From contig DATCXQ010000925.1 of assembly GCA_036565725.1 (NCBI GenBank), positions 1-64,000 of the forward strand: 64,000 nt of DNA. The letters run 5' to 3'. Shown here piece by piece: positions 16,524 through 24,375 of this stretch; positions within the stretch are counted from its first letter, which is position 1; the number at the start of each line of letters is the position of its first letter. The stretch is from JAJVID01 sp036565725. Its GTDB lineage: Bacteria > Acidobacteriota > Blastocatellia > RBC074. Position numbers and translations under genes: made by a program. A model generated the notes under the pieces. It worked only from the letters and a program-made list of their open reading frames with translations. It was not told the origin of the DNA and did no database searches.

Positions 16524-18347
16524 ATGAAACGATGCGTCCGCCGCGTCTGTTTGTTTCTCATCCTCTTTGGTTGCGCCCTTCCGTCTACGCTGCTGCTCGC
16601 CGCTCCCAGGATAAACGTCAATACTCCCATGTCTCCGCCGGTTTGGGCGCTGCTGGAGCGCGAACTGATCCGCGCAAACACGGCGGCATGTGAGGAATTC
16701 TTCGCCCGTTACTTCGACGAGCGCGGTTATTTATTGTGCGTCACACGGTGGGGCGGCGATGACGGGCCGGACGACGCGATCGAGAACTGCGCGCTGTGGC
16801 CGGAGCTGCACGCGCTCGGCGCGCCCGACGTCGTGCGCCGGATGTATGTGAAGGCGCTGGAAGGGCATATACGACAATACACCGAAGCCAGGACCGTCCA
16901 GGTCCCGATGGCAAGGGACGGGATGTATTACAAAGAGTTTCCCGTGATGTTCGACTGGCAACACAACGCCGAAGGACTGCGCGTCTTCAACGCCATGGGG
17001 CTCTCAGACCCATATGACTCGAATTACAGGCTGCGGGCGCGGCGTTACGCTGGCTTCTACATGAATGAAGACCCGGGGGCTCCCAACTACGATCCGAACC
17101 TCAAGCTTATTCGCAGCATGATCAACGGGAGCCGTGGGCCGTTGTTGCGTAAGGCGACCGCGCTGGACTGGGCCGGCGACCCGATCGAAGTGAAAAACCG
17201 CTTCACGCGCCTGGCGCATGGTGAACAAAGCTACGAGCAAATGCTGGCTCACTTCAAAGATTACACCGACGTCGCCGGTGATCATCCGCTCAATCTGCTC
17301 AGCACGACCCTGGCTTTGAACGCCTACATGGTCACGGGAGAGAAGAAGTATCGGGATTGGTTGCTGGAATACGCGGACGCATGGCTCGGGCGAATGACGG
17401 CGAACGGAAACATCATTCCGTCGAACGTCGGGCTTGATGGGAAGATAGGCGGGGAGTGCGAGGGGAAGTGGTACGGCGGTACTTATGGATGGGGCTTCAC
17501 TGTGCAAGTTCCGCAGACCGGCGAGTTCGCGAACCGCAACCGCGTACCGTGGAGTTTCATCGGATTTATGAACGCGTACCTGCTTACCGGGGATGACAAA
17601 TACGTCGAGGCGTGGCGCAAACAGGCCGACGCCATCAATGCGAATGTGAAGGTGGAGAACGGCCGGAACCTCTACCCGCACATGCGCGGCGATCGAGGCT
17701 GGTACGCCTACACGCCGGAGAAATTCGACGCCTACGCGCTCGAAGCGTATTTCCTCACAATGAAAAAGGAGGACCGCGAGCGGGCGCCGCAGGACGGCTG
17801 GCTGGAGTTCCTGGAAGGGCGCAACTCCAGGTTCCCGGAAGAAGCGCTGCGCCGCGATTTGGAGCGGGTGCGCGGCCGGGCGCAAGCCATGCGCAATGAT
17901 GACACCACGCTCGACACGCGCCTGGCGGACGACCCGATGAGTTTCAATCCCGCCACCGTGGGCGCGCTCATGCAACTGATGTGGGGCGGGTTGCCGCCTG
18001 ATCTACGGGCCAGGGCGCTGTTCAGCAACTTGCGGTATTTTGATCCGGTCAAACGCCGCCCCGGCGTTCCCGAAGACGTCGCGGCGTTGGTCGAGAGGAT
18101 GACCGCCGATTCTGTGACTGTCACGCTGGTCAACGTCAATCAGATAGAGGGTCGGGAACTCGTTGTCCAGGCCGGTGGTTATGCCGAGCACCAGTTTGAT
18201 GCGGTTGAATGGAACAGTCAGACTGTCCCGCTGAACGCGAGGGAGTTTACAGTCCGATTGGGTCCTGGCGCCGGAGGGAAGCTCACCCTCAAAATGCGGC
18301 GGTTTGTGAATCAGCCGATGGCGCCGTTTCCCTGGGACCGCAATTGA
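16524..18347 (+). CDS. Large exported protein, probable (alpha/alpha) toroid fold, function unknown
   Basis: This 607-residue protein has a signal peptide ending near LLLAAP. The body is rich in Trp, Tyr and acidic residues and shows helical-repeat features seen in (alpha/alpha)6-barrel carbohydrate-active enzymes. Examples are DGPDDAIENCALWPELHALG near the start, FDWQHNAEGLRVFNAMGL, and ALNAYMVTGEKKYRDWLLEY, where paired helices precede WLGRM. The last ~80 residues look like a beta-sandwich. Related proteins seem to occur in Acidobacteria and Planctomycetes without assigned function. A polysaccharide lyase or hydrolase role is plausible but not shown; no catalytic residues can be named. It is monocistronic. 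Confidence 0.75.
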   Translation: MKRCVRRVCLFLILFGCALPSTLLLAAPRINVNTPMSPPVWALLERELIRANTAACEEFFARYFDERGYLLCVTRWGGDDGPDDAIENCALWPELHALGAPDVVRRMYVKALEGHIRQYTEARTVQVPMARDGMYYKEFPVMFDWQHNAEGLRVFNAMGLSDPYDSNYRLRARRYAGFYMNEDPGAPNYDPNLKLIRSMINGSRGPLLRKATALDWAGDPIEVKNRFTRLAHGEQSYEQMLAHFKDYTDVAGDHPLNLLSTTLALNAYMVTGEKKYRDWLLEYADAWLGRMTANGNIIPSNVGLDGKIGGECEGKWYGGTYGWGFTVQVPQTGEFANRNRVPWSFIGFMNAYLLTGDDKYVEAWRKQADAINANVKVENGRNLYPHMRGDRGWYAYTPEKFDAYALEAYFLTMKKEDRERAPQDGWLEFLEGRNSRFPEEALRRDLERVRGRAQAMRNDDTTLDTRLADDPMSFNPATVGALMQLMWGGLPPDLRARALFSNLRYFDPVKRRPGVPEDVAALVERMTADSVTVTLVNVNQIEGRELVVQAGGYAEHQFDAVEWNSQTVPLNAREFTVRLGPGAGGKLTLKMRRFVNQPMAPFPWDRN

Positions 18348-18402
18348 ATCAGGCAGGCTTGAGCCGCTTCATTTGGGCTCCAATCTGATCAGGTGTGCGC
18401 AT

Positions 18403-18521
18403 CCGGTTTGCAAATCAGTGTAGGGGCAGACCTACGTGTCTGCCCCGGTGGTTGCCTGTGCACTCAATCCGGGGCGGATACGCAGGTCCGCCCCTACCGT
18501 ACACGCAATTGCAAACCGCTC
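18403..18521. repeat. Nested palindrome with two TCTGCCCC hairpins, between convergent genes
   Basis: The outer arms CCGGTTTGCAAATCAGTGTA and (inverse) GCGGTTTGCAATTGCGTGTA enclose two hairpins: GGGGCAGAC..GTCTGCCCC at 18423-18446 and GGGGCGGAT..GTCCGCCCC at 18471-18494. The arrangement is nearly the same at 53.2 kb. It lies between the toroid-like gene and the convergent CMD gene and may act as a two-way terminator. Confidence 0.85.
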
Positions 18522-18627
18522 TAGGAATTTGGACATAATTTCCCGACGCTCCACCAGCGAAAGCGCACGAATCTACCCTGATGTGTAAGACACTAGTCAG
18601 GCTTCAAAGATAAGGCGGACCCGAATA

Positions 18628-19107
18628 TCAGTGTCGTGGCCCATGCGCCTGCGCGGCCGCCGGTTGGTACGATCCGGGAACCGTGCGGAAAGCGATGTTG
18701 AGACGATTCCAGCCGTTGATGGCCACGACGGCCAGTGTGAGATTCGCCAACTCGGCCTCGCTGAACTGCTTGCGCGCATCCTCGAAGACTTCGTCGGGGA
18801 CATGCCCCTCGGTGACCAGCGTCACCGCTTCGGCCCAGGCCAGAGCCGCTCGCTCGCGATCGGAATAGAACGGCGACTCGCGCCACGCGTCGAGCATGTA
18901 AAGCCGTTGCTCGGTCTCGCCACCCGCCATCAAGTCTTTCCAGTGCATGTCAATGCAATAAGCGCAGCCGTTGATCTGCGACACCCGTAGCTTCAGGAGG
19001 TGAAGCAATGGCGCCTCCAGGCCGCATTTTGCCAGGTACGCCTCCAAACCAAGCATCGCTTTAATCGGCCCTTGAGCGACTTCAAAAGCATTCAATCGTT
19101 GTGTCAT
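18628..19107 (-). CDS. Carboxymuconolactone decarboxylase-like (AhpD-fold) protein
   Basis: This 159-residue protein has the AhpD fold. The redox motif CAYCIDMH (CxxCxxxH) follows LLKLRVSQING at about residues 40-52. Members of this group are peroxidase-like or of unknown activity. The gene lies directly downstream of an ECF41 sigma factor gene, a pairing widely conserved in bacteria (ECF41 with a carboxymuconolactone decarboxylase, oxidoreductase or epimerase). It has its own promoter matching the ECF41 consensus at 19216-19241. It is therefore the probable main target of that sigma factor and would serve in a redox or small-molecule stress response. Confidence 0.93.
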   Translation of the reverse strand: MTQRLNAFEVAQGPIKAMLGLEAYLAKCGLEAPLLHLLKLRVSQINGCAYCIDMHWKDLMAGGETEQRLYMLDAWRESPFYSDRERAALAWAEAVTLVTEGHVPDEVFEDARKQFSEAELANLTLAVVAINGWNRLNIAFRTVPGSYQPAAAQAHGPRH

Positions 19108-19215
19108 TTCCTTCTCCTTTAAGAATTAAAGACTAAACCGAGATCGCATCCGTCATTGGTTCGACCCTGCGTATGAGACGCTCAACTCGGACGCGATAAC
19201 CGGTCTCAATACGAA

Positions 19216-19241
19216 GACGGCGGAGATCGCTTTTTGTGACA
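19216..19241 (-). promoter_or_regulatory. ECF41-type promoter of the CMD gene
   Basis: On the minus strand TGTCACA (19235-19241) is followed after exactly 15 nt by CGTC (19216-19219). This matches the published ECF41 promoter pattern (TGTCACA ... CGTC). It lies about 110 nt upstream of the CMD start codon. An identical arrangement precedes the sigma gene. Confidence 0.8.
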
Positions 19242-19259
19242 CCAGCCCCTTCAATGAGC

Positions 19260-20141
19260 CTATTTTTCAGACCGGTTAATATCTTTAAGTTTGTCGGGAT
19301 TCAGTACGTTATATAGGGCGTGGATGCGGACGCCGTCTGTGACGAACGAGAGCGCCGAGACCGGACGCCCGTCAACGAATGTCACGAGGCCCGGTTCGCC
19401 GTTGATCGTCAGGAATGTCCTTGTAACTCTTCCTTTAAGCTTGCGCTCCACGCCCAGAAACAAGCGGGTGATGCGTTCGGCGCCGCGAACGACGTTGCGC
19501 GCCGCGGGGGTCTTGCCACCTCCGTCCGATGTGAGAGTCACATCTTCCGCAAAAAGCGCCAGGAGTGTTTGCTCATCATTCGCGTCTATCGCCGTAGCGA
19601 ACTTCTCCATGAGCCTGAGGCGATCTTCCTCACTTGCTTCAAACCGCGGCTGGTCGCGCCGGACGCGCTCCCTCGCCCGGCTCACTATTTGACGGCAAGC
19701 GGCCTCGTTCTTGCCAATGATCCGGGCGATCTCGGAGTAAGGGCAATCGAACACGTCGCGCAGTAAAAACGCCGCGCGCTCCGCCGGGGCGAGTCGTTCG
19801 AGCAGAATCATAAAGGCCATCGAGAGATTGGAGGCGAGTTCAACCTGCTCATCCGGCGACTCGCCAAATAGCGGCTCTGGCAGCCACATCCCCGGATATG
19901 TTTCGCGCTCGGCGGCGGCCGAACGCAGGCGGTCTATGCAGAGCCTGGTCACGACCGTGACAAGCCAGGCTTCAGGGGAACGGATCTCATCCGCAGGCGC
20001 CTGATGCCAGCGAAGATAAGCCTCCTGAACCATGTCCTCGGCGTCGGCTTTTGAACCGAGCATGCGATAGGCGAGGCCGAAGAGACGGCGCCGAGACTGT
20101 TCGAAAATGACGCTGCGATGGTTCACATCCTGCATGATCAT
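19260..20141 (-). CDS. sigJ: ECF41 RNA polymerase sigma factor with SnoaL-like C-terminal domain
   Basis: This 293-residue sigma factor has region 2 near the N-terminus (FGLAYRMLGSKADAEDMVQE), region 4 at about 115-165, and then a C-terminal SnoaL-like domain of about 120 residues. That extension carries the ECF41 markers DGGGK and NGEPGLV. In studied ECF41 proteins it replaces an anti-sigma factor and adjusts activity, so no separate anti-sigma gene is expected, and none is seen. WLPEPL, another group hallmark, lies between regions 2 and 4. Its own promoter (20167-20192) matches the CMD promoter, indicating autoregulation. The start may be 20141 or the in-frame ATG at 20135. Confidence 0.95.
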   Translation of the reverse strand: MIMQDVNHRSVIFEQSRRRLFGLAYRMLGSKADAEDMVQEAYLRWHQAPADEIRSPEAWLVTVVTRLCIDRLRSAAAERETYPGMWLPEPLFGESPDEQVELASNLSMAFMILLERLAPAERAAFLLRDVFDCPYSEIARIIGKNEAACRQIVSRARERVRRDQPRFEASEEDRLRLMEKFATAIDANDEQTLLALFAEDVTLTSDGGGKTPAARNVVRGAERITRLFLGVERKLKGRVTRTFLTINGEPGLVTFVDGRPVSALSFVTDGVRIHALYNVLNPDKLKDINRSEK

Positions 20142-20166
20142 TTGGAATTATCTTCCCACAAGAGAA

Positions 20167-20192
20167 GACGAACAAGTTCAGGATTTGTGACA
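20167..20192 (-). promoter_or_regulatory. ECF41-type promoter of the sigma factor gene
   Basis: The minus-strand TGTCACA (20186-20192) is followed after 15 nt by CGTC (20167-20170). Spacing and sequence are the same as upstream of the CMD gene. The distance to the start codon allows a leader of only about 15-20 nt, which still contains GGGAAG as ribosome-binding site. Confidence 0.8.
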
Positions 20193-20279
20193 CATTATTC
20201 ACTTATAGGCGCATTAATGGAGTGATCGCCCCGGATCGCGCGCTGCGAAATCATCATCCCCGACTAACCGGACGCAGGT

Positions 20280-21914
20280 TTACAAACTGCCAGAAGCCAG
20301 TGTTGGCGAAAATCCCGGCGCCCGGCGATGCTTCGTCGCCTGCTCGTAAGCAAACGCCAGCTTGATCATCGTGGGTTCACTGTAGGCAGCGCCGAAAAAC
20401 GAGATCCCGACCGGAAGCCCGTGAATGAAGCCTGCCGGAACGCTGATGGCCGGATAACCGGCGACCGCGGCCGGACTCGAACTTCCTCCCGTGAAGTGGT
20501 CGCCGTTGACCAGATCGGTCGTCCAGGAAGGGCCGCCGGTCGGCGCGACGATGGCGTCCAGACGGTCTTTGGCGATCGCCGCGTCAATCCCCTGCGTACG
20601 CGACAGCCGTCGATTCTTCTCCAACGCGTTGAGGTATTCCGTGCTGGTCAGAGGCCCTTTCTCCTCGGCTTTGAGAAAAAATTCCTGGCCGAAGTAAGGC
20701 ATCTCACGGGCGCGATTCTTCTCGTTGAACTCGATGATCTCTTTGAGCGAACGGAAGCGCGCATCGGGGCCGAGTTCCGATAGGTATTTGTTGAGGTCGT
20801 GTTTGAACTCGTATAACAAGACCTCGATTTCGGAGTTTTCATACTCCTTCGACAACGCAAGGTCGACCGGATCAATGACGGTCGCGCCCGAACGCTTCAT
20901 GACCTCGATCGCGTCGTTCATCAACCGATCCACTTCATCATTGAAGCCGAAATACTTGCGAGCGACCCCAATGCGCGCGCCACGCAACCCGTTGGGGTCC
21001 AAAAACCGCGTGTAATCAGTGAAAGACTTGCCGGCGGTCTCCTGAGTGACGGCGTCTCGCGGATCAACTCCGACGATTGCTCCCAGCAGAATCGCCGCGT
21101 CGGTGACAGTGCGGGCCATCGGCCCCGCCGTATCCTGGCTATGCGCAATCGGAATGATCCCCGAACGGCTGACCAGCCCCAGAGTCGGTTTGATGCCCAC
21201 AATTCCGTTCGTGCTGGCCGGGCAGACGATCGAGCCGTCGGTCTCGGTCCCTATCGCGACGCCGCAAAGATTGGCGGAGACGGCCACGCCCGAACCGGAG
21301 CTCGATCCGCAAGGGTTGCGGTCGAGCGCATATGGATTGCGGGTCAAACCGCCGCGACCGCTCCAACCGCTGGATGAGTGCGTCGAGCGAAAGTTGGCCC
21401 ACTCACTGAGGTTAGTCTTGCCGAGGATGACCGCGCCCGCGTCGCGTAGTTTCTGCGCGATGAACGCGTCGCGCCGCGCGATCGAGCCTTCGAGAGCCAG
21501 CGAGCCGGCGGTCGTCGCCATTCGATCCGCGGTGTCAATGTTGTCCTTGATCAAGACCGGAATCCCGTGCATAGGGCCGCGTGGGCCTTTGCCTTTTCTC
21601 TCTGCGTCGAGAGCGTCAGCGATGGCCGGCGCTTCCGGATTGAGTTCGATGACCGAATTGAGACGAGGCCCCTGTTTATCAATGGCCGCGATGCGCGATA
21701 AATATTTATCAGCGATAGATCGCGCGGTCAGGCCGCCGGACTTCATCGCTTCCTGCAACTCGGCAATGGTCTTCTCATCCAGTTCGAATGAACCGACCGC
21801 CTGGATTTGATTTGAGGCGCTGGACGAAGGCGGACGACGGTCGCATCCGATTGCCGCGACAACGCCACTCAACATGCCCATTCGTACAAAATCTCGTCGT
21901 TTTATCATTTTCAT
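20280..21914 (-). CDS. Amidase-signature hydrolase, Tat lipoprotein
   Basis: This 544-residue amidase-signature (PF01425) enzyme has the Ser-cisSer-Lys triad: Lys123 in PVLIKDNIDT, the cis-Ser in GSSSGSG (203-209), and the nucleophile Ser228 in TETDGSIVCPA. The N-terminus combines a twin-arginine motif (KRRDFVRMG) with a lipobox (AIGC, Cys24), so it is probably folded in the cytoplasm, exported by Tat and anchored as a lipoprotein. It would hydrolyse amide bonds of an unknown substrate. Length and motifs are normal. It is transcribed alone, upstream of the ECF41 pair. Confidence 0.93.
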   Translation of the reverse strand: MKMIKRRDFVRMGMLSGVVAAIGCDRRPPSSSASNQIQAVGSFELDEKTIAELQEAMKSGGLTARSIADKYLSRIAAIDKQGPRLNSVIELNPEAPAIADALDAERKGKGPRGPMHGIPVLIKDNIDTADRMATTAGSLALEGSIARRDAFIAQKLRDAGAVILGKTNLSEWANFRSTHSSSGWSGRGGLTRNPYALDRNPCGSSSGSGVAVSANLCGVAIGTETDGSIVCPASTNGIVGIKPTLGLVSRSGIIPIAHSQDTAGPMARTVTDAAILLGAIVGVDPRDAVTQETAGKSFTDYTRFLDPNGLRGARIGVARKYFGFNDEVDRLMNDAIEVMKRSGATVIDPVDLALSKEYENSEIEVLLYEFKHDLNKYLSELGPDARFRSLKEIIEFNEKNRAREMPYFGQEFFLKAEEKGPLTSTEYLNALEKNRRLSRTQGIDAAIAKDRLDAIVAPTGGPSWTTDLVNGDHFTGGSSSPAAVAGYPAISVPAGFIHGLPVGISFFGAAYSEPTMIKLAFAYEQATKHRRAPGFSPTLASGSL

Positions 21915-22131
21915 TTGAATCCCTGACGTATCTGATCAAGTACCGCCTGGCCGGCGAGGAGAAAGAAGGGGCAAATCATCCGAAGTATACGCCCGGATAA
22001 GCAGACTCTCCAATGGCCGGTGAAAACGCCTCGCCTCGACAAAAACCGGACCAATCTACGGCAGTAAAAAAATTTCCGCCGGCATGTCGATTCGGTAGCC
22101 CACCGTTCGATAAACTGACGGAGGCGAAGAA

Positions 22132-22233
22132 ATGAATGCGCGCGTGATTGTCGCCATCACGACGTCCGCGTCGAACAAAGGCAGGATGATCAATCAACAT
22201 TTTCGTTTGAACCAACAGGAGATACTGCAATGA
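22132..22233 (+). CDS. Possible 33-residue leader ORF coupled to the DoxX gene
   Basis: ATG at 22132 is preceded by GGAGG at good spacing. The frame runs 33 codons and ends at a TGA that overlaps the ATG of the DoxX-like gene (ATGA). That overlap is the usual signature of translational coupling. The peptide begins MNARVIVAITTSASNK and matches nothing I know. The rest of the gap (21915-22131) shows no other feature. Chance cannot be excluded for so short a frame. Confidence 0.35.
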   Translation: MNARVIVAITTSASNKGRMINQHFRLNQQEILQ

Positions 22234-22682
22234 AGTCAATTGAGTACAAGGAAACGCGAATCAAGAATTATGCCCTGTGGGTCGTTCAGTGGGCGCTGGC
22301 GCTGCTATTTCTTTGGGCTGGCGGCGTGAAGTTGGTTATGCCGCTGGAGATGCTCAAGGGACCGGTAGCGCTGCCTGGGCTCTTCGTGCGCTTCATCGGG
22401 TTGGCCGAGGCGCTCGGCGCGGTCGGATTGATCCTACCCTGGCTCCTGCGTATTCAGCCCGTCCTGACGCCCCTGGCCGCCGCCGGGCTGGTCATCATTA
22501 TGATCGGCGCTACGGTGATCACGCTGATTGGCGGCGGCGGCGCGTTCGCGCTGTTTCCAGCGACGGTTGGGATACTTGCGGCCTCTGTCGCCTATGGTCG
22601 ATGGCAGGCCGCGCCGTATCGCCGATCTGCAGATTTCCGGAAGACGGATTCCAGGCTCCCCCCCCTTTCATCCCAATCTTGA
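22230..22682 (+). CDS. DoxX-like membrane protein
   Basis: This 150-residue protein of the DoxX-like type has four hydrophobic segments. The first contains ALLFLWAGGVKL, where the family normally has a conserved (A/S)GxxKL, and the second contains GLAEALGAVGLILP. Such proteins are linked to redox stress or quinone metabolism in some bacteria, but most are uncharacterised. AGGAG precedes the start. The C-terminal ~25 residues are polar and low in conservation. It follows a possible leader ORF and precedes the oppositely oriented unknown gene at 22776. Confidence 0.87.
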   Translation: MKSIEYKETRIKNYALWVVQWALALLFLWAGGVKLVMPLEMLKGPVALPGLFVRFIGLAEALGAVGLILPWLLRIQPVLTPLAAAGLVIIMIGATVITLIGGGGAFALFPATVGILAASVAYGRWQAAPYRRSADFRKTDSRLPPLSSQS

Positions 22683-22775
22683 GCGCATCGCCGGCGAAGC
22701 GTCATTCGGCGCTTCGCCGAACTGGCGGATAAATCGGAACGCCAACGCTCAAGCGTCATTAAGGCGTCGTTTACC

Positions 22776-23369
22776 TCACTTCGAACGCCCTCGCAACGCG
22801 ACCAGAGCGGCAAGAGCAGCCTCCTTCTGGTCTCTTCCCCAAGGCGGGCCGGCAGTCTTGCCGAGTCTCACAATCTCCTTTGCCAGGCCGCCCGCCGGAA
22901 TCCCGAGCGCGGCCTCGGCATGTGTCGCCAGCGTCTTCTCCGGGATTTCGACCACCCTCAGTCCGCACACTTTTCCGGCGCGGACCAGGGCGTCCCTGAA
23001 TAGCGCGCCCTCCGCCTTGTGCATGCGGAAGTGTACCGCAAGGATCTCCTCGACGCTCCAATCGGGCATGGGATTAACCACAAGCACGGCGCAGGCAGCA
23101 ATTTCGTTTTCCCGCTCTCGCTCTCGTTTCACGGCGGCTCGCATTTCCCGGACTGCGATCCGGCGCGCGGCTTCGACGCCGCGCTTAACCACGTCTCGCG
23201 CCGCATCCGGTTTCAAGTCCTCCGCGGCGTGATACGGCTGCTTCGCCCACTCGTCCTCAACGAGTTCGATGCGACGCCGGTCGGCGACCACCAGTCCGTC
23301 GTCACGTTCGCCGACGACGACCAGGGCCGCCCAGCCAGAATGAGCTTTCATTCCGAAGGCGACTTTCAT
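22776..23369 (-). CDS. Conserved-looking hypothetical protein
   Basis: This is a soluble protein of about 197 residues that I cannot place in a named family. It begins MKVAFGMKAHSGWAALVVVG, then has a hydrophilic Arg/Glu-rich helical stretch (about 60-105) and an IAACAVLVVNPMPDWSVEEI segment. The alternation of beta-strand-like and helical parts suggests an alpha/beta domain. I believe it is real because it starts and ends cleanly and reads as a well-composed protein. Codon 1 is uncertain: in-frame starts at 23402 and 23480 exist, but none has a strong ribosome-binding site. It is divergent from the ArsR remnant promoter. Confidence 0.6.
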   Translation of the reverse strand: MKVAFGMKAHSGWAALVVVGERDDGLVVADRRRIELVEDEWAKQPYHAAEDLKPDAARDVVKRGVEAARRIAVREMRAAVKRERERENEIAACAVLVVNPMPDWSVEEILAVHFRMHKAEGALFRDALVRAGKVCGLRVVEIPEKTLATHAEAALGIPAGGLAKEIVRLGKTAGPPWGRDQKEAALAALVALRGRSK

Positions 23370-23466
23370 CTTAGTCCGGAAGATGGAGTCGTTCTTGACC
23401 ATTGCCACGCGCCATCCTACCGCCAGTCTTTTGGGAATGTCTATGTTCGCTTTTATTGGGCGCCCC

Positions 23467-23503
23467 TTGACAAGACTCATAGATACCCATCAATATGTCT
23501 ATG
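23467..23503 (+). promoter_or_regulatory. Sigma70-like promoter with ArsR-type operator
   Basis: TTGACA (23467-23472), an 18-nt spacer and CAATAT (23491-23496) form a promoter. The imperfect palindrome CATAGATA...TGTCTATG (23478-23503) covers the -10 box and is of the size and style bound by ArsR repressors. The half-site CATAGAT recurs at 23655-23661 in the AT-rich stretch just before the next gene. The promoter faces the broken ArsR frame and the SDR operon. Confidence 0.5.
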
Positions 23504-23630
23504 CGAGTCATGGAATCGCCTGGACAACAGGCGTCTCCAAAAAGTGGCCAAAGCGCTCGCCGACCCGCGACGCTTCGAGATGGTTCAGAAGATCGCGATT
23601 TCCGGTTACGACTGCCAATGGCCCGAATGA
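23495..23630 (+). pseudogene. ArsR-family regulator remnant (N-terminus only)
   Basis: The frame ending at 23630 reads RLQKVAKALADPRRFEMVQKIA, which is the typical first helix region of ArsR winged-helix regulators. It stops at WPE after about 33 codons, where the helix-turn-helix should begin. ATG codons at 23495 and 23510 are out of frame with it by one base, so there is a frameshift just before the recognisable part. The rest of the gene (about 70 codons) is absent from the following 70 bp. The operator and promoter upstream survive and would now run into the SDR operon without repressor from this copy. Confidence 0.6.
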
Positions 23631-23701
23631 TTTCGCATTTTTTTTGCGCAACAACATAGATGATTGTAAATATATAAAAACATCAAAGCGAGGAGAAGGG
23701 C

Positions 23702-24334
23702 ATGAGCGAACAAGGAAAAATAGCTCTGGTTACGGATGCGAGCAGGGGGCCGGGCTTTGAGGCGGCGCGACGTCTGGCCGAGCGGGGAGTAAAGGCGCTG
23801 CTCGGGGCGCGAAGCGAAGAACGTGGAAAAGAAATCGAGGCGAAATTGAGAGGCGAAGGCTTTGAGGCCGAGTTCATTTTGCTCGATGTGAACGACGAAA
23901 AGACTCAGGAAAGCGCGGCGCGCGTCATCAAGGAAAAATTCGGCAAGCTGGACATATTAGTCAACAACGCGGGAAGCGCCATGGAAGGTTCAGCCGGCCT
24001 CGAAATTCAGGCGGCCAGTCAAACGCCGATGGAGATTTACCGCAAAACCTTCGAAGCGAATTTCTTCGCCCTGCTCACGCTGACGCAGAAGTTGTTGCCG
24101 CTAGTCAAAAAAAGCGAGGCGGGACGCGTCGTGAACCTGTCGGGCGCGTTGGAATCTTCGACTCACCATGCCGACCCGGCGAGTTTTCTCTATGACTTCA
24201 AGGCGCCTGCATACGACGCATCAAGGGCGGCGGTCAATTCTTTCACAGCTCATCTGGCCTACGAGTTGAAAGACACGCCAATTAAAGTCAACGCGGCGCA
24301 TCCGGGTTGGGCGCCGACCGACGCGCAATGGTGA
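23702..24334 (+). CDS. Degenerate short-chain dehydrogenase/reductase
   Basis: This 210-residue SDR-type protein has key changes. The cofactor motif TGxxxGIG reads TDASRGPG (11-18), the catalytic YxxxK reads YDASR (Tyr171, Arg175), and the protein ends right after HPGWAPTD, lacking about 30-40 C-terminal residues. NNAG (88-91) and the catalytic-Ser area (SGALESS) remain. A good Shine-Dalgarno (GAGGAGA) is kept, so it is probably translated. It may be a pseudoenzyme or a decaying gene. It is the first gene of an operon with an intact SDR and an aldo-keto reductase. Confidence 0.8.
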   Translation: MSEQGKIALVTDASRGPGFEAARRLAERGVKALLGARSEERGKEIEAKLRGEGFEAEFILLDVNDEKTQESAARVIKEKFGKLDILVNNAGSAMEGSAGLEIQAASQTPMEIYRKTFEANFFALLTLTQKLLPLVKKSEAGRVVNLSGALESSTHHADPASFLYDFKAPAYDASRAAVNSFTAHLAYELKDTPIKVNAAHPGWAPTDAQW

Positions 24335-24375
24335 TTTCACGTTTATACCGAAACTAATTCGAGAGGGAGAAAATC

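Noticed and set aside
17004..17975. 323-codon open frame on the minus strand
   Set aside because: It is fully antisense to the toroid-like gene with signal peptide; its composition is Arg/His/Val-rich as expected for an antisense shadow.
22528..23232. 234-codon plus-strand frame spanning the DoxX end and the unknown minus gene
   Set aside because: It overlaps two better frames, has no ribosome-binding site, and its Ser/Arg/Ala-rich translation looks non-coding.
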